A DNA stretch of 64,000 nt. Source: PALSA-1296 sp038210275 (GTDB taxonomy: Bacteria > Bacteroidota > Ignavibacteria > Palsa-1295). Position 1 is the stretch's first letter. The number at the start of each line of letters is the position of its first letter. Below the pieces are notes generated by a model. The model was given only the letters and a program-made list of their open reading frames with translations. It made no database searches and was not told where the DNA came from. Shown here one piece after another: positions 51,826 to 60,446 of this stretch. The stretch lies in the NCBI GenBank assembly GCA_038210275.1, contig JBBQWV010000014.1, positions 24,647 to 88,646 on the forward strand. The letters are read 5' to 3'. Both the position numbers and the translations under genes were made by a program.

Positions 51826-51900
51826 AGTGCTGAGTGCTGAGTGCTCAGTGCTGAGAAATGAATTCACTCAGCACTCATTACTTAGCACTCAGCACTTACC
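51826..51900. repeat. Palindromic AGTGCTG heptamer array upstream of coaE
   Basis: AGTGCTGAGTGCTGAGTGCT-like units on the left and their complements (CACTCAGCACTC..., AGCACTCAGCACT) on the right of a TGAATTCA-like centre. It ends three bases before the coaE ATG. Confidence 0.85.
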
Positions 51901-51901
51901 T

Positions 51902-52546
51902 ATGTCCCGCGCATTTCGTCTTGGTATTACCGGAAAGATCGGCAGCGGGAAGTCCACGCTTTCTGGTGTAGCCCGCAATTATAGTATAAAAGTCCTTGAA
52001 GCCGATAGCATTGCAAAAGAGGTGATGAGTAATGATCCTTCTGTCAGATCAAAGATCGAATCTCTTTTCGGAAGCGAAGCATTTAGTGATGGGAAATTAA
52101 ACAGATCATTTCTTGCATCCAAAATATTTTCCGATGATTCACTTCGAATAAAATTAGAGGAGATCGTTCATCCGGCAACGCTTGAAGTATTCGAAGCTGA
52201 ATTTCAAAAGGGAAAACCCGGCGAGATCATAGCGCTTGAATCGGCAATATTATTTCAAACAGAATTGGATGAAATTTTTGATGCGGTTATTCTCATCGAA
52301 GCAAGTGACGAAGATGTTATTGCCAGAGCTGAGGCTACAGGAAAATTTAGCCAGGAAGATATTATGAATCGCCTCGCTCAGCAGCATTACCAAAATGATT
52401 GGAAAGAGGATGCCGACTTTGTGATCAGTAATAGTGGCGACGAAAAAGAATTTGTTCAAAGATGTAACTCCCTTATTGAGTTGGTGAAGATCATTTCCAT
52501 GCAAAGCCTTCCGGAACAGCCTTTGAGGATGTTGGAAAACGAATGA
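51902..52546 (+). CDS. coaE: Dephospho-CoA kinase
   Basis: Last step of coenzyme A synthesis (3'-phosphorylation of dephospho-CoA). 214 residues from the ATG at 51902; an in-frame start at 51827 would translate the AGTGCTG repeat and was rejected. The P-loop is GITGKIGSGKST (about 8-19), followed by LEADSIAKEV (substrate Asp), LEEIVHPATLE and a lid with IMNRLAQQ. The end DFVISNSGDEKEF is typical. Length is normal. Confidence 0.95.
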   Translation: MSRAFRLGITGKIGSGKSTLSGVARNYSIKVLEADSIAKEVMSNDPSVRSKIESLFGSEAFSDGKLNRSFLASKIFSDDSLRIKLEEIVHPATLEVFEAEFQKGKPGEIIALESAILFQTELDEIFDAVILIEASDEDVIARAEATGKFSQEDIMNRLAQQHYQNDWKEDADFVISNSGDEKEFVQRCNSLIELVKIISMQSLPEQPLRMLENE

Positions 52547-52576
52547 CGACATAGTTGCCGCACAGATTTCTTGAAT

Positions 52577-52731
52577 TGTGGATAAGTGAGAATATGCAGT
52601 AATTTGCAGTTTGAGAACAAAATTTCAAAAAGTAATACCGATTTAATAATTTATTCATATATTTGTATTACGTCCTTCGTGGACGGAAGTCAGTATTCTC
52701 TTTTTTCACAACACAATTGGAGGCAACTCTT
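52577..52731. other. Spacer between coaE and the barrel pair, with promoter and hairpin
   Basis: Contains a perfect TATATTTG box (52658-52665) 67 bases upstream of the first barrel gene, a small hairpin CGTCC-TTCGT-GGACG (52671-52685), and a good Shine-Dalgarno (GGAGG) seven bases before the ATG at 52732. One isolated DnaA-box-like TGTGGATAA lies at 52577-52585. Confidence 0.55.
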
Positions 52732-53430
52732 ATGTCACGTTCTTTCATGAAGTTATTACTATCATTGTTTTTAGTAATCGGATTAGCCAATGTTTCATTT
52801 GCACAGGATGAAGCAAACATGGCACGTCCGAATACGAAAGCCGGTTCTGCGGCTTGGGTATTCGAATTCGGCGGGTTATCGACACTTGGGATTAATTCAA
52901 TTTATCTCGCAGGCTTCGACATTCAGGGAAATGAGACGAGCACTCATTTATCATCGAATGTTTACGGTGCAGGTTGGAAATACTATATATCCGACGATAT
53001 GGCAATACGCGCTATATTGGGATTCAATACCAGCAGCAGCGGGAATGCAGATTCTACTGGTGGTAAAAATTCACGAACTGCTTTCGGAATCCAAGCTGGT
53101 ATTGAAATGCACACTCATGCCGTGTATTCTACTTCGCCATATTTTGGAGCAGCGATCACGTATGCACTTGCAAGCGTTGATCAAAATGTCACTGCACTTG
53201 GCGAAGATAAGACCAGTGCAAGCACGTTCGGCATAGCTGTTCTTGCTGGATTTGATTGGTATTTTACTCGCGGAATTGCGGTCGGTGGTGAATACTCCCT
53301 CGGTTTCAGCACTTCATCATCGAGCACTGTCGCAACACCTAAGACAGGTTCAGCGACGACCCATGATAATCCATCAATCACGAATATTGGAATTGGCGCA
53401 GGAAGTGTACATCTCGTCGTTCATTTCTAA
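52732..53430 (+). CDS. Outer-membrane beta-barrel protein, first of a tandem pair
   Basis: 232 residues from the ATG at 52732, which has a GGAGG site upstream. Signal peptide MSRSFMKLLLSLFLVIGLAN, cut near SFAQ. The mature barrel carries VFEFGGLSTLGINSIYLAGF, KYYISDDMAIRAILGF, FGIQAGIEMHTHAVY and AVLAGFDWYFTRGIAVGGEY, ending VHLVVHF. The same blocks recur in the next gene. Function unknown. Confidence 0.8.
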   Translation: MSRSFMKLLLSLFLVIGLANVSFAQDEANMARPNTKAGSAAWVFEFGGLSTLGINSIYLAGFDIQGNETSTHLSSNVYGAGWKYYISDDMAIRAILGFNTSSSGNADSTGGKNSRTAFGIQAGIEMHTHAVYSTSPYFGAAITYALASVDQNVTALGEDKTSASTFGIAVLAGFDWYFTRGIAVGGEYSLGFSTSSSSTVATPKTGSATTHDNPSITNIGIGAGSVHLVVHF

Positions 53431-53454
53431 CACTTGTACAAGGAGAGCAAAATA

Positions 53455-54177
53455 ATGTTGAAAAAACATAGAGTACTACTTGCTTTGCTGGTAACGGCAT
53501 GGTTATGTGGTACATCAATAGCTCAAGAGAGTACAAAGTCGATCAGTCCGATGACTAAATCAGGATCGTTAGCTTTTGAATTTGACTTTGGCGGCTTGGA
53601 TAATCTGAGCATGCCTGGAGTTCTTCTGGCAACGTTCATTAATTTTGATCAGGGGACGAATTCTGCTATTCCGCTTTATGCTGCAGGTGTTAAATATTAT
53701 CTATCTGATGGTTTAGCACTACGTGCGATGCTTGGATTTTCTAATTTTTCCAGAGGCGCTGATACACTTAGTACCGGAAGTACAAAAGCTACATTCTACG
53801 GAATTGCCGCAGGTATTGAGATGCATACACATGCTGTATATGCTGTCTCTCCATATTTTGGAGGTCAGGTCAGTTTCGAATCAGGAAGTTCAACCAACAG
53901 CAAAGCTACTACCGCTGTTGAAGGTAGAAAATCAGATCCTCTTATCGTTAATGCAACGACGGTGGATACAAAGAAATCTGCTACTGGATTTGGAGTTGGA
54001 GTGATGGCAGGATTTGACTGGTACGTCTTTGAGGCTGTGGCAATAGGATGTGAGTACGATCTTAGTTTTGGTACAACATCTTCTACGACAACTGTCGGCA
54101 GTACAACAACGAATCAGCCTGCATCATCAGGCTTTGGAATCGGATCTGCAAATATTCATTTGCTGATTCATCTCTAA
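53455..54177 (+). CDS. Outer-membrane beta-barrel protein, second of a tandem pair
   Basis: 240 residues from the ATG at 53455 with AAGGAGA upstream. Signal peptide ends near SIAQ. Blocks FEFDFGGLDNLSMPGVLLAT, KYYLSDGLALRAMLGF, FYGIAAGIEMHTHAVYAVSP and GVMAGFDWYVFEAVAIGCEY align one-to-one with the upstream gene, showing a tandem duplication; the second copy has a longer Ser/Thr loop (about 155-180). Followed by a terminator. Confidence 0.82.
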   Translation: MLKKHRVLLALLVTAWLCGTSIAQESTKSISPMTKSGSLAFEFDFGGLDNLSMPGVLLATFINFDQGTNSAIPLYAAGVKYYLSDGLALRAMLGFSNFSRGADTLSTGSTKATFYGIAAGIEMHTHAVYAVSPYFGGQVSFESGSSTNSKATTAVEGRKSDPLIVNATTVDTKKSATGFGVGVMAGFDWYVFEAVAIGCEYDLSFGTTSSTTTVGSTTTNQPASSGFGIGSANIHLLIHL

Positions 54178-54208
54178 GCGAAATCCACCCGGATATATTT
54201 CTATTAAT

Positions 54209-54249
54209 GAATGCCTCTCGGAGAAAATTCTTCGAGGGGCATTCGTTTT
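54209..54249 (+). terminator. Rho-independent terminator
   Basis: GAATGCCTCTCG and CGAGGGGCATTC form a 12-bp stem with one G-T pair (54209-54244), followed by GTTTTCC. Confidence 0.88.
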
Positions 54250-54271
54250 CCATTAAGATTGTTATAAGCGC

Positions 54272-55894
54272 GTGACGGAAACCGATATCCTCGTTCTTGG
54301 TTCAGGCTCAGCGGGCCTTTTTTTCGCGTTGCAAATTGCGAAGCGATCGAAGCTGAAAATTCTGATCATCACCAAGAAAGAACGCTCAGAATCCAATACG
54401 AATTATGCGCAAGGCGGAATCGCCAGCGTCATGAATGAATTCGATAGTTATGAAGCGCATATCCGCGATACCCTAATCGCCGGAGCAGGATTATGCCATG
54501 AAGATGCCGTCAGAATTTTAGTCGAAGAAGGTCCACTTCGCATCCAGGATCTTATCGAACTCGGTGCACAATTCACCCGCGATAAATCCGGAAATCTCCA
54601 TCTTGGCAAAGAAGGTGGACATTCGGCGCATCGGATAATTCACACTCGTGACTTGACAGGCAAAGAGATCGAGCGATCATTGCTTGATGCTGTTGCAGCG
54701 AATCCCAATATCACATTACTCGAAGATCATTATGCTGTTGAACTACTGACGGATCACCAGCGGACTGATAAGAAGCGGAAGAAGAAAGATCCGATCTCCT
54801 GTTATGGTGCATATATTTTGCGTGAAGATACCGGGAAAGTAGAAATCGTCAGAGCAAAGAAAGCAGTACTCCTTGCAACCGGTGGGGCAGGACAGGTTTA
54901 TATTCATACGACTAATCCTCTGATCGCAACAGGAGATGGAGTGGCAATGGGTTATCGTGCCGGAGCAGTTGTTGCGAATATGGAATTTATTCAATTCCAT
55001 CCGACTACACTTTATACTGAAGGCGCTCATTCTTTTCTTATTTCTGAAGCGGTGCGCGGCGCAGGAGCGATCTTGAGGAATTTGGCAGGCGAGAGATTTA
55101 TGATGAATTATGATCCGGCTCGATTAGAACTTGCCCCTCGCGATATTGTTGCCCGTGCAATAGATGCCGAGCTAAAGCGCAGAGGTGATCAATATGTTCA
55201 GCTCGATCTGTCGCATTTACCTGCCGATCATATAAAAAAAGAATTTCCGAATATCTATGAGAAATGCAAGCAGTTCGGAATTGATATCACCAAAGATCCA
55301 ATTCCCGTCGTACCTGCAGCGCATTATAGCTGCGGCGGTGTTATGACAGATTTAAATGGCAGAACAAATATCAAGAATCTTTATGCATGCGGCGAAGTGA
55401 CAATGACGGGAGTTCACGGAGCAAATAGATTAGCGAGCAATTCTCTTTTAGAATCCCTTGTTTTCTCTTTCCGTGCAGCAAATGATCTGATCGATTCATT
55501 AAAGAAGGATTCGAAAAAAGATGAGAAAGTAAAGCTTGTTGAATGGGATGAATCCGGCACAGAGAATGCTGAGGAATGGGTAGTGGTCGAACATGATAAA
55601 CGCGAAGTGCAACAATTAATGTGGGATTATGTTGGTATTGTCCGCTCGACCTATCGCCTCAAGCGCTCGGAGCGAAGACTGAAGTTGATCGCTGAAGAAA
55701 TAGAAGCGTACTACCGGAAAACAAAAGTTACGGTACCGCTTTTAGAACTTAGGAATATTGCGTTAGTCGCTCTGCTGATCGTTCGTTCAGCGCTGAAACG
55801 AAAAGAGAGCAGGGGATTGCATTATATGACGGATTATCCCCAGGCAAAACCGAAGCTGGCAAAACTCGATACGGAATTGCATAAGAAAATGTAA
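54272..55894 (+). CDS. nadB: L-aspartate oxidase
   Basis: FAD enzyme oxidising L-aspartate to iminoaspartate, first step of NAD synthesis. 540 residues, starting at a GTG (54272). The FAD motif is ILVLGSGSAGLFFALQIAK, with NTNYAQGGIASVM, HTRDLTGKEIE, GAGQVYIHTTNP and HGANRLASNSLLESLVF as in NadB. The C-terminal helical domain is complete. nadA and nadC are not in the window. Followed by the TPM and nitrilase genes. Confidence 0.95.
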   Translation: MTETDILVLGSGSAGLFFALQIAKRSKLKILIITKKERSESNTNYAQGGIASVMNEFDSYEAHIRDTLIAGAGLCHEDAVRILVEEGPLRIQDLIELGAQFTRDKSGNLHLGKEGGHSAHRIIHTRDLTGKEIERSLLDAVAANPNITLLEDHYAVELLTDHQRTDKKRKKKDPISCYGAYILREDTGKVEIVRAKKAVLLATGGAGQVYIHTTNPLIATGDGVAMGYRAGAVVANMEFIQFHPTTLYTEGAHSFLISEAVRGAGAILRNLAGERFMMNYDPARLELAPRDIVARAIDAELKRRGDQYVQLDLSHLPADHIKKEFPNIYEKCKQFGIDITKDPIPVVPAAHYSCGGVMTDLNGRTNIKNLYACGEVTMTGVHGANRLASNSLLESLVFSFRAANDLIDSLKKDSKKDEKVKLVEWDESGTENAEEWVVVEHDKREVQQLMWDYVGIVRSTYRLKRSERRLKLIAEEIEAYYRKTKVTVPLLELRNIALVALLIVRSALKRKESRGLHYMTDYPQAKPKLAKLDTELHKKM

Positions 55895-55903
55895 GAAAAA
55901 AAT

Positions 55904-56377
55904 ATGTCAACACACAGTCATGCTGCAAAGCACGTAAAAGATATTTTTACAAAACCTGTTTTAGATAATATCGCCGCGACCATTGCTGAAGTAGAGAAAG
56001 ATACCAGCGCGAATATCCGAGTCTCGATTCGCGAAGAGCGTGATCATGATGAAGCAGGACTTACGATCGAAGCAATTGCAAAACAGGAATTTCTCAAACT
56101 TGGTATGGAAAAGACGAAATCCAGCAATGCAATTCTGCTCTTTATTCTTTTTGAAGAGCGTAAATTTTATGTCTATGGCGATACGGGAATTCATAAGCGT
56201 GTAAAGCCTGATACATGGGAAGACGTCGCCGCAGCCCTCAAAGAACATTTCAAACATAGCAATTATGAAATGGGAATACGTGATGCGCTAAAAAAGATCG
56301 TCTCGCATATTCGCGTTGAATTTGCATCCGGCAGTGGTGATATAAATGAACTCAGCAATGAAGTTGTCATCGGATAA
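55904..56377 (+). CDS. TPM-domain protein (DUF477/TLP18.3 family)
   Basis: 157 residues with the TPM fold: IAATIAEVEKDTSANIRVSI, NAILLFILFEERKFYVYGDT and GIHKRVKPDTWEDVAAALKE. No signal peptide or membrane helix is seen, unlike many TPM proteins, so this one may be cytoplasmic or act with a partner. It lies ten bases after nadB and one base before the nitrilase start, so the three are probably one operon. Confidence 0.88.
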   Translation: MSTHSHAAKHVKDIFTKPVLDNIAATIAEVEKDTSANIRVSIREERDHDEAGLTIEAIAKQEFLKLGMEKTKSSNAILLFILFEERKFYVYGDTGIHKRVKPDTWEDVAAALKEHFKHSNYEMGIRDALKKIVSHIRVEFASGSGDINELSNEVVIG

Positions 56378-56378
56378 T

Positions 56379-57257
56379 ATGTTCCTCAAGAAGTCGAAGA
56401 TCGCTCTGGCGCAAGTCAGCGCTGTGCTTGGCGATGTCTCGAAAAATGCAGCACACCATCTTGAACTCTCGCAAAAAGCAAAAGTAGGGGGTGCCGATGC
56501 AATTATTTTTCCTGAGCTGTCTTTAACAGGGTATACGCTTCGCGATCTGAATAACGAAGTAGCCCTTGATCCCAATACCTCCCCACTCCTTAAAGATATT
56601 CGCGATCTAAGCAAAGAAATCACTATAATCTGCGGTGGAGTTGAGCGTAGCAAAAGTGGTGGAGTGTATAACTCAGCATTTATTTTTGAGGATGGACAGT
56701 GCAAGCATAGTCATCAAAAAATATATCCACCGACGTATGGCATCTTCGAAGAGGAAAGATATTTTTTAGCGGGAAATACTGTCCGTGCATTTGATTCAAC
56801 CAAACTTGGCAGGATCGGAATTCTCGTCTGCGAAGATCTATGGCATCCATCGCTTCCTTACATGCTTGCCTATCAAGGGGCGCAGATGATTATCACCATA
56901 GCTGCGAGTCCGACAAGATTATCATCCGGAATAAATTCGCAATCCGATATCCCTACAAACTATTCGATCAACAGCGAGCATCATGCGTCCTATGCTCGTC
57001 TCTTCAGTGTTTACATGGCATTCGTCAATCGTATCGGTGTGGAAGATGGCGTAAATTTTTGGGGAGGATCAGAAGTTGTTTCGCCCGGTGGAGAGGTGAT
57101 AAAACACGCTTCATTTTTTGATGAAGATTTGCTCTTCGTTGATATTGATCCGAATGCTGTTCTTCATGCACGAGAATATTCACGTCACATGCTTGACGAG
57201 AATTTATTACTCACTCAACAAATGCTGTTGGAGACGATCAATGTTTCGAGAGAATAG
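56379..57257 (+). CDS. Nitrilase-superfamily amidohydrolase (NadE glutaminase-like)
   Basis: 292 residues from the ATG at 56379. The Glu-Lys-Cys triad is visible as FPELSLTGY, HQKIYPPTYGIFEEERYF and LVCEDLWHPSLP, the order and spacing of carbon-nitrogen hydrolases. The PPTYGIFEEERYF sequence is characteristic of glutaminase domains of glutamine-dependent NAD synthetases. The protein lacks the NadE synthetase domain, so it may be a stand-alone amidase; pairing with nadB suggests but does not prove a role in NAD metabolism. Confidence 0.85.
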   Translation: MFLKKSKIALAQVSAVLGDVSKNAAHHLELSQKAKVGGADAIIFPELSLTGYTLRDLNNEVALDPNTSPLLKDIRDLSKEITIICGGVERSKSGGVYNSAFIFEDGQCKHSHQKIYPPTYGIFEEERYFLAGNTVRAFDSTKLGRIGILVCEDLWHPSLPYMLAYQGAQMIITIAASPTRLSSGINSQSDIPTNYSINSEHHASYARLFSVYMAFVNRIGVEDGVNFWGGSEVVSPGGEVIKHASFFDEDLLFVDIDPNAVLHAREYSRHMLDENLLLTQQMLLETINVSRE

Positions 57258-57298
57258 TTATATTCTCAATTCTCAACTTAGAATTCTCAATTTCGTCG

Positions 57299-57306
57299 TA
57301 TCTTTG
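57299..57306 (+). promoter_or_regulatory. TATCTTTG promoter -7 type box
   Basis: Exact TAnnTTTG match about seven bases upstream of the riboswitch. It would place the transcript start at the riboswitch 5' end. Confidence 0.5.
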
Positions 57307-57312
57307 TATTGC

Positions 57313-57394
57313 TACGTTAGGGGTGTCCGCACATCTGCGGTCTGAGATCATACCCTTGAAGACCTGATCCGGATTATACCGGCGGAGGCAAACG
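57313..57394 (+). promoter_or_regulatory. TPP riboswitch (THI element)
   Basis: ACGTTAGGGGTGTCC opens helix P1/P2, followed by CTGAGATCATACCC, the T-loop-like GAAGACCTGATCCGG and GGCGGAGGCAAACG. These are the conserved parts of the thiamin-pyrophosphate aptamer in the right order. It precedes a TonB receptor, thiN and a symporter gene. A terminator hairpin follows, so TPP binding should stop transcription. Confidence 0.95.
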
Positions 57395-57429
57395 ACCGGC
57401 AACAAGCTCATCTTCCGGATGACCTGCTA

Positions 57430-57471
57430 CCGTTTCTTCGCCATGGTTTTCGGCGTAGGAAACGGTTTTTT
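57430..57471 (+). terminator. Riboswitch-controlled terminator
   Basis: CCGTTTC and GAAACGG form the stem (57430-57465), extended inside by CGCC/GGCG, followed by TTTTTT. It lies 15 bases before the TonB receptor start. A competing CCGG pairing with the aptamer 3' end (CCGGC...CCGG) is a possible antiterminator. Confidence 0.85.
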
Positions 57472-57486
57472 CATTTTTACGAAACG

Positions 57487-59769
57487 ATGATGCGCTACTT
57501 CTTAGCAATTATTATTATTCTCTTCTCGACTTCTACTTTTGCTCAAAATCAGCAAACTGATTCACTAAAAAAAGTGACAGCTCCGGAAATTATTATCACC
57601 GGATTTCCTGCGTTGGAAAGAATAACGCCTGTGCCATTTACAAAACTCGGGCAGGAGCAAATTCTGCGTGATGGAGATTTCAAAGAAGTGCCGAGCTTGC
57701 TTTCGCAAACTCCATCGGTGATGACGTATTCGCAGAGCGGACTTGATATCGGTTATACCAGCGCAAATATCCGAGGCTTCGATCAGCGGAGACAATCAGT
57801 GCTTGTGAATGGTGTGCCGCAAAATGATCCGGAAGATCATTCCGTCTATTGGATCGATATGCCTGATCTATCGGGAAATTCTACGTCAATAGAAATTCAG
57901 CGCGGCGCTGGTTCGGCGTTTTACGGTCCGCCCGCGATCGGCGGTTCGATCAATGTAGAGACTGGTCTTTCCGGCAAAAGAGAATTTATTGTTTCTGGGG
58001 GGTACGGTGATTACAACACATCGAAACTTGGCATCTCCCTAAATTCCGGATTGCTTGATGATAAATATATTGTCTATGCAAGGCTTTCACAATTCAAAAC
58101 GGATGGATATAGAGATGCCTCTTTTATTGATCTGAAATCTTATCGTATATCGCTTGCCCGTTTCGATTCAAATTTTACACTGCAGCTTAATTTTTATGGC
58201 GGTCCGGTGAAGGACGGATTATATTATTATGGTATTTTTCCGGCTGATGACCAGCGCTCTAATTTTACCGATCCCAAATTACGCAAAATAAATTGGTCAG
58301 AAAATTATTATACGGAGACACCATACGAACGCCGACCACAAGAACACGAAGAATTCTTTCAGCCGCATTATGAAGCTATAACTTCATGGGAAATTGACAA
58401 ACAAACAACGTTTTTCAATACACTTTTTTTTATTCAAGGTGATGGATTTTTTGATTATGATGGAACAGGGTTATCAACGGACTACTATCGGATGACGCAA
58501 ATCTATGGACTCCGCTATAATTTTCAAGGGCTTAATGATACGACACTTGGCAATGAACTTGTGCGCGGATTCGTCGATCAAAAACAATTCGGATGGCTTC
58601 CGAGAATAGAATATAAGCACGATAGCGGAGTGTTTACTATCGGCGGTGAATTCCGCATTAATCGCTCCAATCATTGGGGGCAGTTACTTTCTGCAAATAC
58701 GATGCCTATAGGTATTCCGGGAGATTATCATTTCTATGATTATAAAGGTGGAAAAAATATTATGTCGGGTTATGTTGCAGAACGCTACGATTTTTCAAAA
58801 ACTGTTATTGCATCGGCAAGTGTGCAGTTACTCAGTCAGGAATATAAATTCTTCGATGAAAAACCGTTCTATCTCGATTCATCCAATGCAGCATTGCGTG
58901 GCGGAACCCCAGGAACATTCATGAGTTATAATTTCAATGTTCCATTATTTTTTATCAATCCGCGAATTGGAGTAAATATTAATTTCAACGATTTCTTTTC
59001 AGGATTTGCAAGCGTAAGCCAAACATCGCGTGAACCGCGTTTTGCAGATTATTATAATGCCGCTTTTTTCAGTCTTCCAAATTTTAATCGCAATGCCAAT
59101 GGCTCGTTCAATTTCAACGATCCCAAAATTAAGCCGGAACATCTGCTTGATGTAGAGTTAGGAACAAGACTTGCGAAATATTTATTAAGCGACGATGTAC
59201 TTTTTTCGGGGGGGATCACCGGATATTATATGCCCTTCAGTGACGAACTTCTTCAAACCGGTAATGCTGATCCTTTCGGCTCGCCAATTGTTGCCAATGC
59301 AGAAAAAGTATTGCATTATGGCATTGAACTTGAAGCCGGATTAGATCTTGGTTCGGTGGCTGCGCTGCAGTGCAATTTTACGTGGAGTCATAATGAGATA
59401 GGGCAATTCTCTGCTGATACGATGGGAGTGATCGGCAAAATGCCGATCGGTTTTCCGCCGATCATTGCCGGAGCAACATTACTGTTGCAGCCGATAAAAG
59501 GATTGACTCTTAGTCTGACGGAAAGATATGTCGGCGAGATGTTCGGTGATCTTACGAATTCTGCAGCGTACCGCAATGAGCCTTACGCCGTTACTGATGC
59601 AACACTCTCCTATAGAGAAAATAATATTCTTGGAATGCAGTTCGTCGAACTTAAAGTACAACTCAGTAATGTTTTCGATAAGTTTTATACAAGTTATGTT
59701 GAAAGCGGCTCAGGATTTTTCGTAGCAGCGCCGCGTCACGGATTTGCGACAATTCAAATCAGCTTATAA
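57487..59769 (+). CDS. TonB-dependent outer-membrane receptor, predicted for thiamin or precursors
   Basis: 760 residues with signal peptide (MMRYFLAIIIILFSTSTFAQ). The plug domain spans about 40-160 with EIIITGFPALERITPVPFTK (TonB-box region), SVLVNGVPQNDPEDHSVYW and IEIQRGAGSAFYGPPAIGGS. The barrel follows with repeated FNFNDPKIKPEHLLDVELGT-type strands and a terminal ATIQISL. There is no N-terminal carboxypeptidase-D extension, so this is a classic receptor rather than a SusC type. The TPP riboswitch upstream and thiN downstream identify the ligand class. Confidence 0.9.
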   Translation: MMRYFLAIIIILFSTSTFAQNQQTDSLKKVTAPEIIITGFPALERITPVPFTKLGQEQILRDGDFKEVPSLLSQTPSVMTYSQSGLDIGYTSANIRGFDQRRQSVLVNGVPQNDPEDHSVYWIDMPDLSGNSTSIEIQRGAGSAFYGPPAIGGSINVETGLSGKREFIVSGGYGDYNTSKLGISLNSGLLDDKYIVYARLSQFKTDGYRDASFIDLKSYRISLARFDSNFTLQLNFYGGPVKDGLYYYGIFPADDQRSNFTDPKLRKINWSENYYTETPYERRPQEHEEFFQPHYEAITSWEIDKQTTFFNTLFFIQGDGFFDYDGTGLSTDYYRMTQIYGLRYNFQGLNDTTLGNELVRGFVDQKQFGWLPRIEYKHDSGVFTIGGEFRINRSNHWGQLLSANTMPIGIPGDYHFYDYKGGKNIMSGYVAERYDFSKTVIASASVQLLSQEYKFFDEKPFYLDSSNAALRGGTPGTFMSYNFNVPLFFINPRIGVNINFNDFFSGFASVSQTSREPRFADYYNAAFFSLPNFNRNANGSFNFNDPKIKPEHLLDVELGTRLAKYLLSDDVLFSGGITGYYMPFSDELLQTGNADPFGSPIVANAEKVLHYGIELEAGLDLGSVAALQCNFTWSHNEIGQFSADTMGVIGKMPIGFPPIIAGATLLLQPIKGLTLSLTERYVGEMFGDLTNSAAYRNEPYAVTDATLSYRENNILGMQFVELKVQLSNVFDKFYTSYVESGSGFFVAAPRHGFATIQISL

Positions 59770-59777
59770 AAAATAAA

Positions 59778-60446
59778 ATGAAGGAGGATGAAAATAGCGG
59801 GAGAGTGCTACTACTTCTCGATGGTGAAGAGCCGTCGCGAGATTGTATCGCACGATTTTTGAAGGATTGCGAAATGGTTATCGCCACCGACGGAGCGGCG
59901 CAATATGCGCTCAGTAATGATATTCCTCTTGATCTGATCATCGGTGATATGGACTCGTTGCCCAAAGGTATTCGAAAAATGTATGAAGCAAAAGGTGTAC
60001 GAGTTGTCGAAGAAGGTGAGCAGTATTCAAACGATTTCGAAAAAGCACTCCGATTTATTCTTAATGAGACACAGTATAAAGATGTGATCGTTCTTGGTAT
60101 TAATGGCAAGCGAACCGATCATCTGCTGACAAATTTCAGTGTCATGCTTCGCTATACAGACCGGTTCGATACATTGGTTGCTTATGATTCTACCCACGAA
60201 CATCATTTTCTCACCGAAGATAAACACTGGCATTCATTTACTTCTCGTGTAGGATCGCTCGTCTCGATCACTCCGCTTCCGGAAGCTGAAGGAGTGAGTA
60301 CTTCCGGTCTTTATTATCCAATAAAAAAGATGCGAATGGTTTTTGGTCAGCAAGAAGGACTGAGTAATATTATTTCCGAAGAAAATGCAACAGTGGAGAT
60401 CAGTAAAGGTGCATTGCTTATTTCGATTCCATTTGCGCTTCTATGA
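59778..60446 (+). CDS. thiN: Thiamin pyrophosphokinase
   Basis: Forms thiamin pyrophosphate from thiamin and ATP. 222 residues, normal length. Motifs: IATDGAAQYALSNDIPLDLI with the metal-binding Asp, IGDMDSL, QYSNDFEKALRF (the DxxKA-type site), VLGINGKRTDHLLTNFSVML, all diagnostic. The C-terminal domain ends SISKGALLISIPFAL-like. It starts eight bases after the TonB receptor and overlaps the symporter start by four bases (ATGA). Confidence 0.96.
   Translation: MKEDENSGRVLLLLDGEEPSRDCIARFLKDCEMVIATDGAAQYALSNDIPLDLIIGDMDSLPKGIRKMYEAKGVRVVEEGEQYSNDFEKALRFILNETQYKDVIVLGINGKRTDHLLTNFSVMLRYTDRFDTLVAYDSTHEHHFLTEDKHWHSFTSRVGSLVSITPLPEAEGVSTSGLYYPIKKMRMVFGQQEGLSNIISEENATVEISKGALLISIPFALL

Larger units (their letters stand above)
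50799..51901. other. Repeat-rich intergenic region of about 1.1 kb
   Basis: No protein-coding gene is supported. In order it holds: a promoter-like element, a probable short transcript ending in a hairpin, family D and family B repeats, the 416-bp structured element with terminal inverted repeats, and an AGTGCTG heptamer palindrome that abuts coaE. The frame on the minus strand at 51308-51637 overlaps the structured element and shows no protein features. Confidence 0.8.

Noticed and set aside
51827..51901. Upstream start for coaE
   Set aside because: It would translate the AGTGCTG palindrome; the ATG at 51902 directly precedes the P-loop region at the usual distance.
52577..52585. DnaA box TGTGGATAA, and a weaker TTATTCACA at 44758
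   Set aside because: Single isolated boxes, no cluster, no dnaA/dnaN/gidA context; not an origin.
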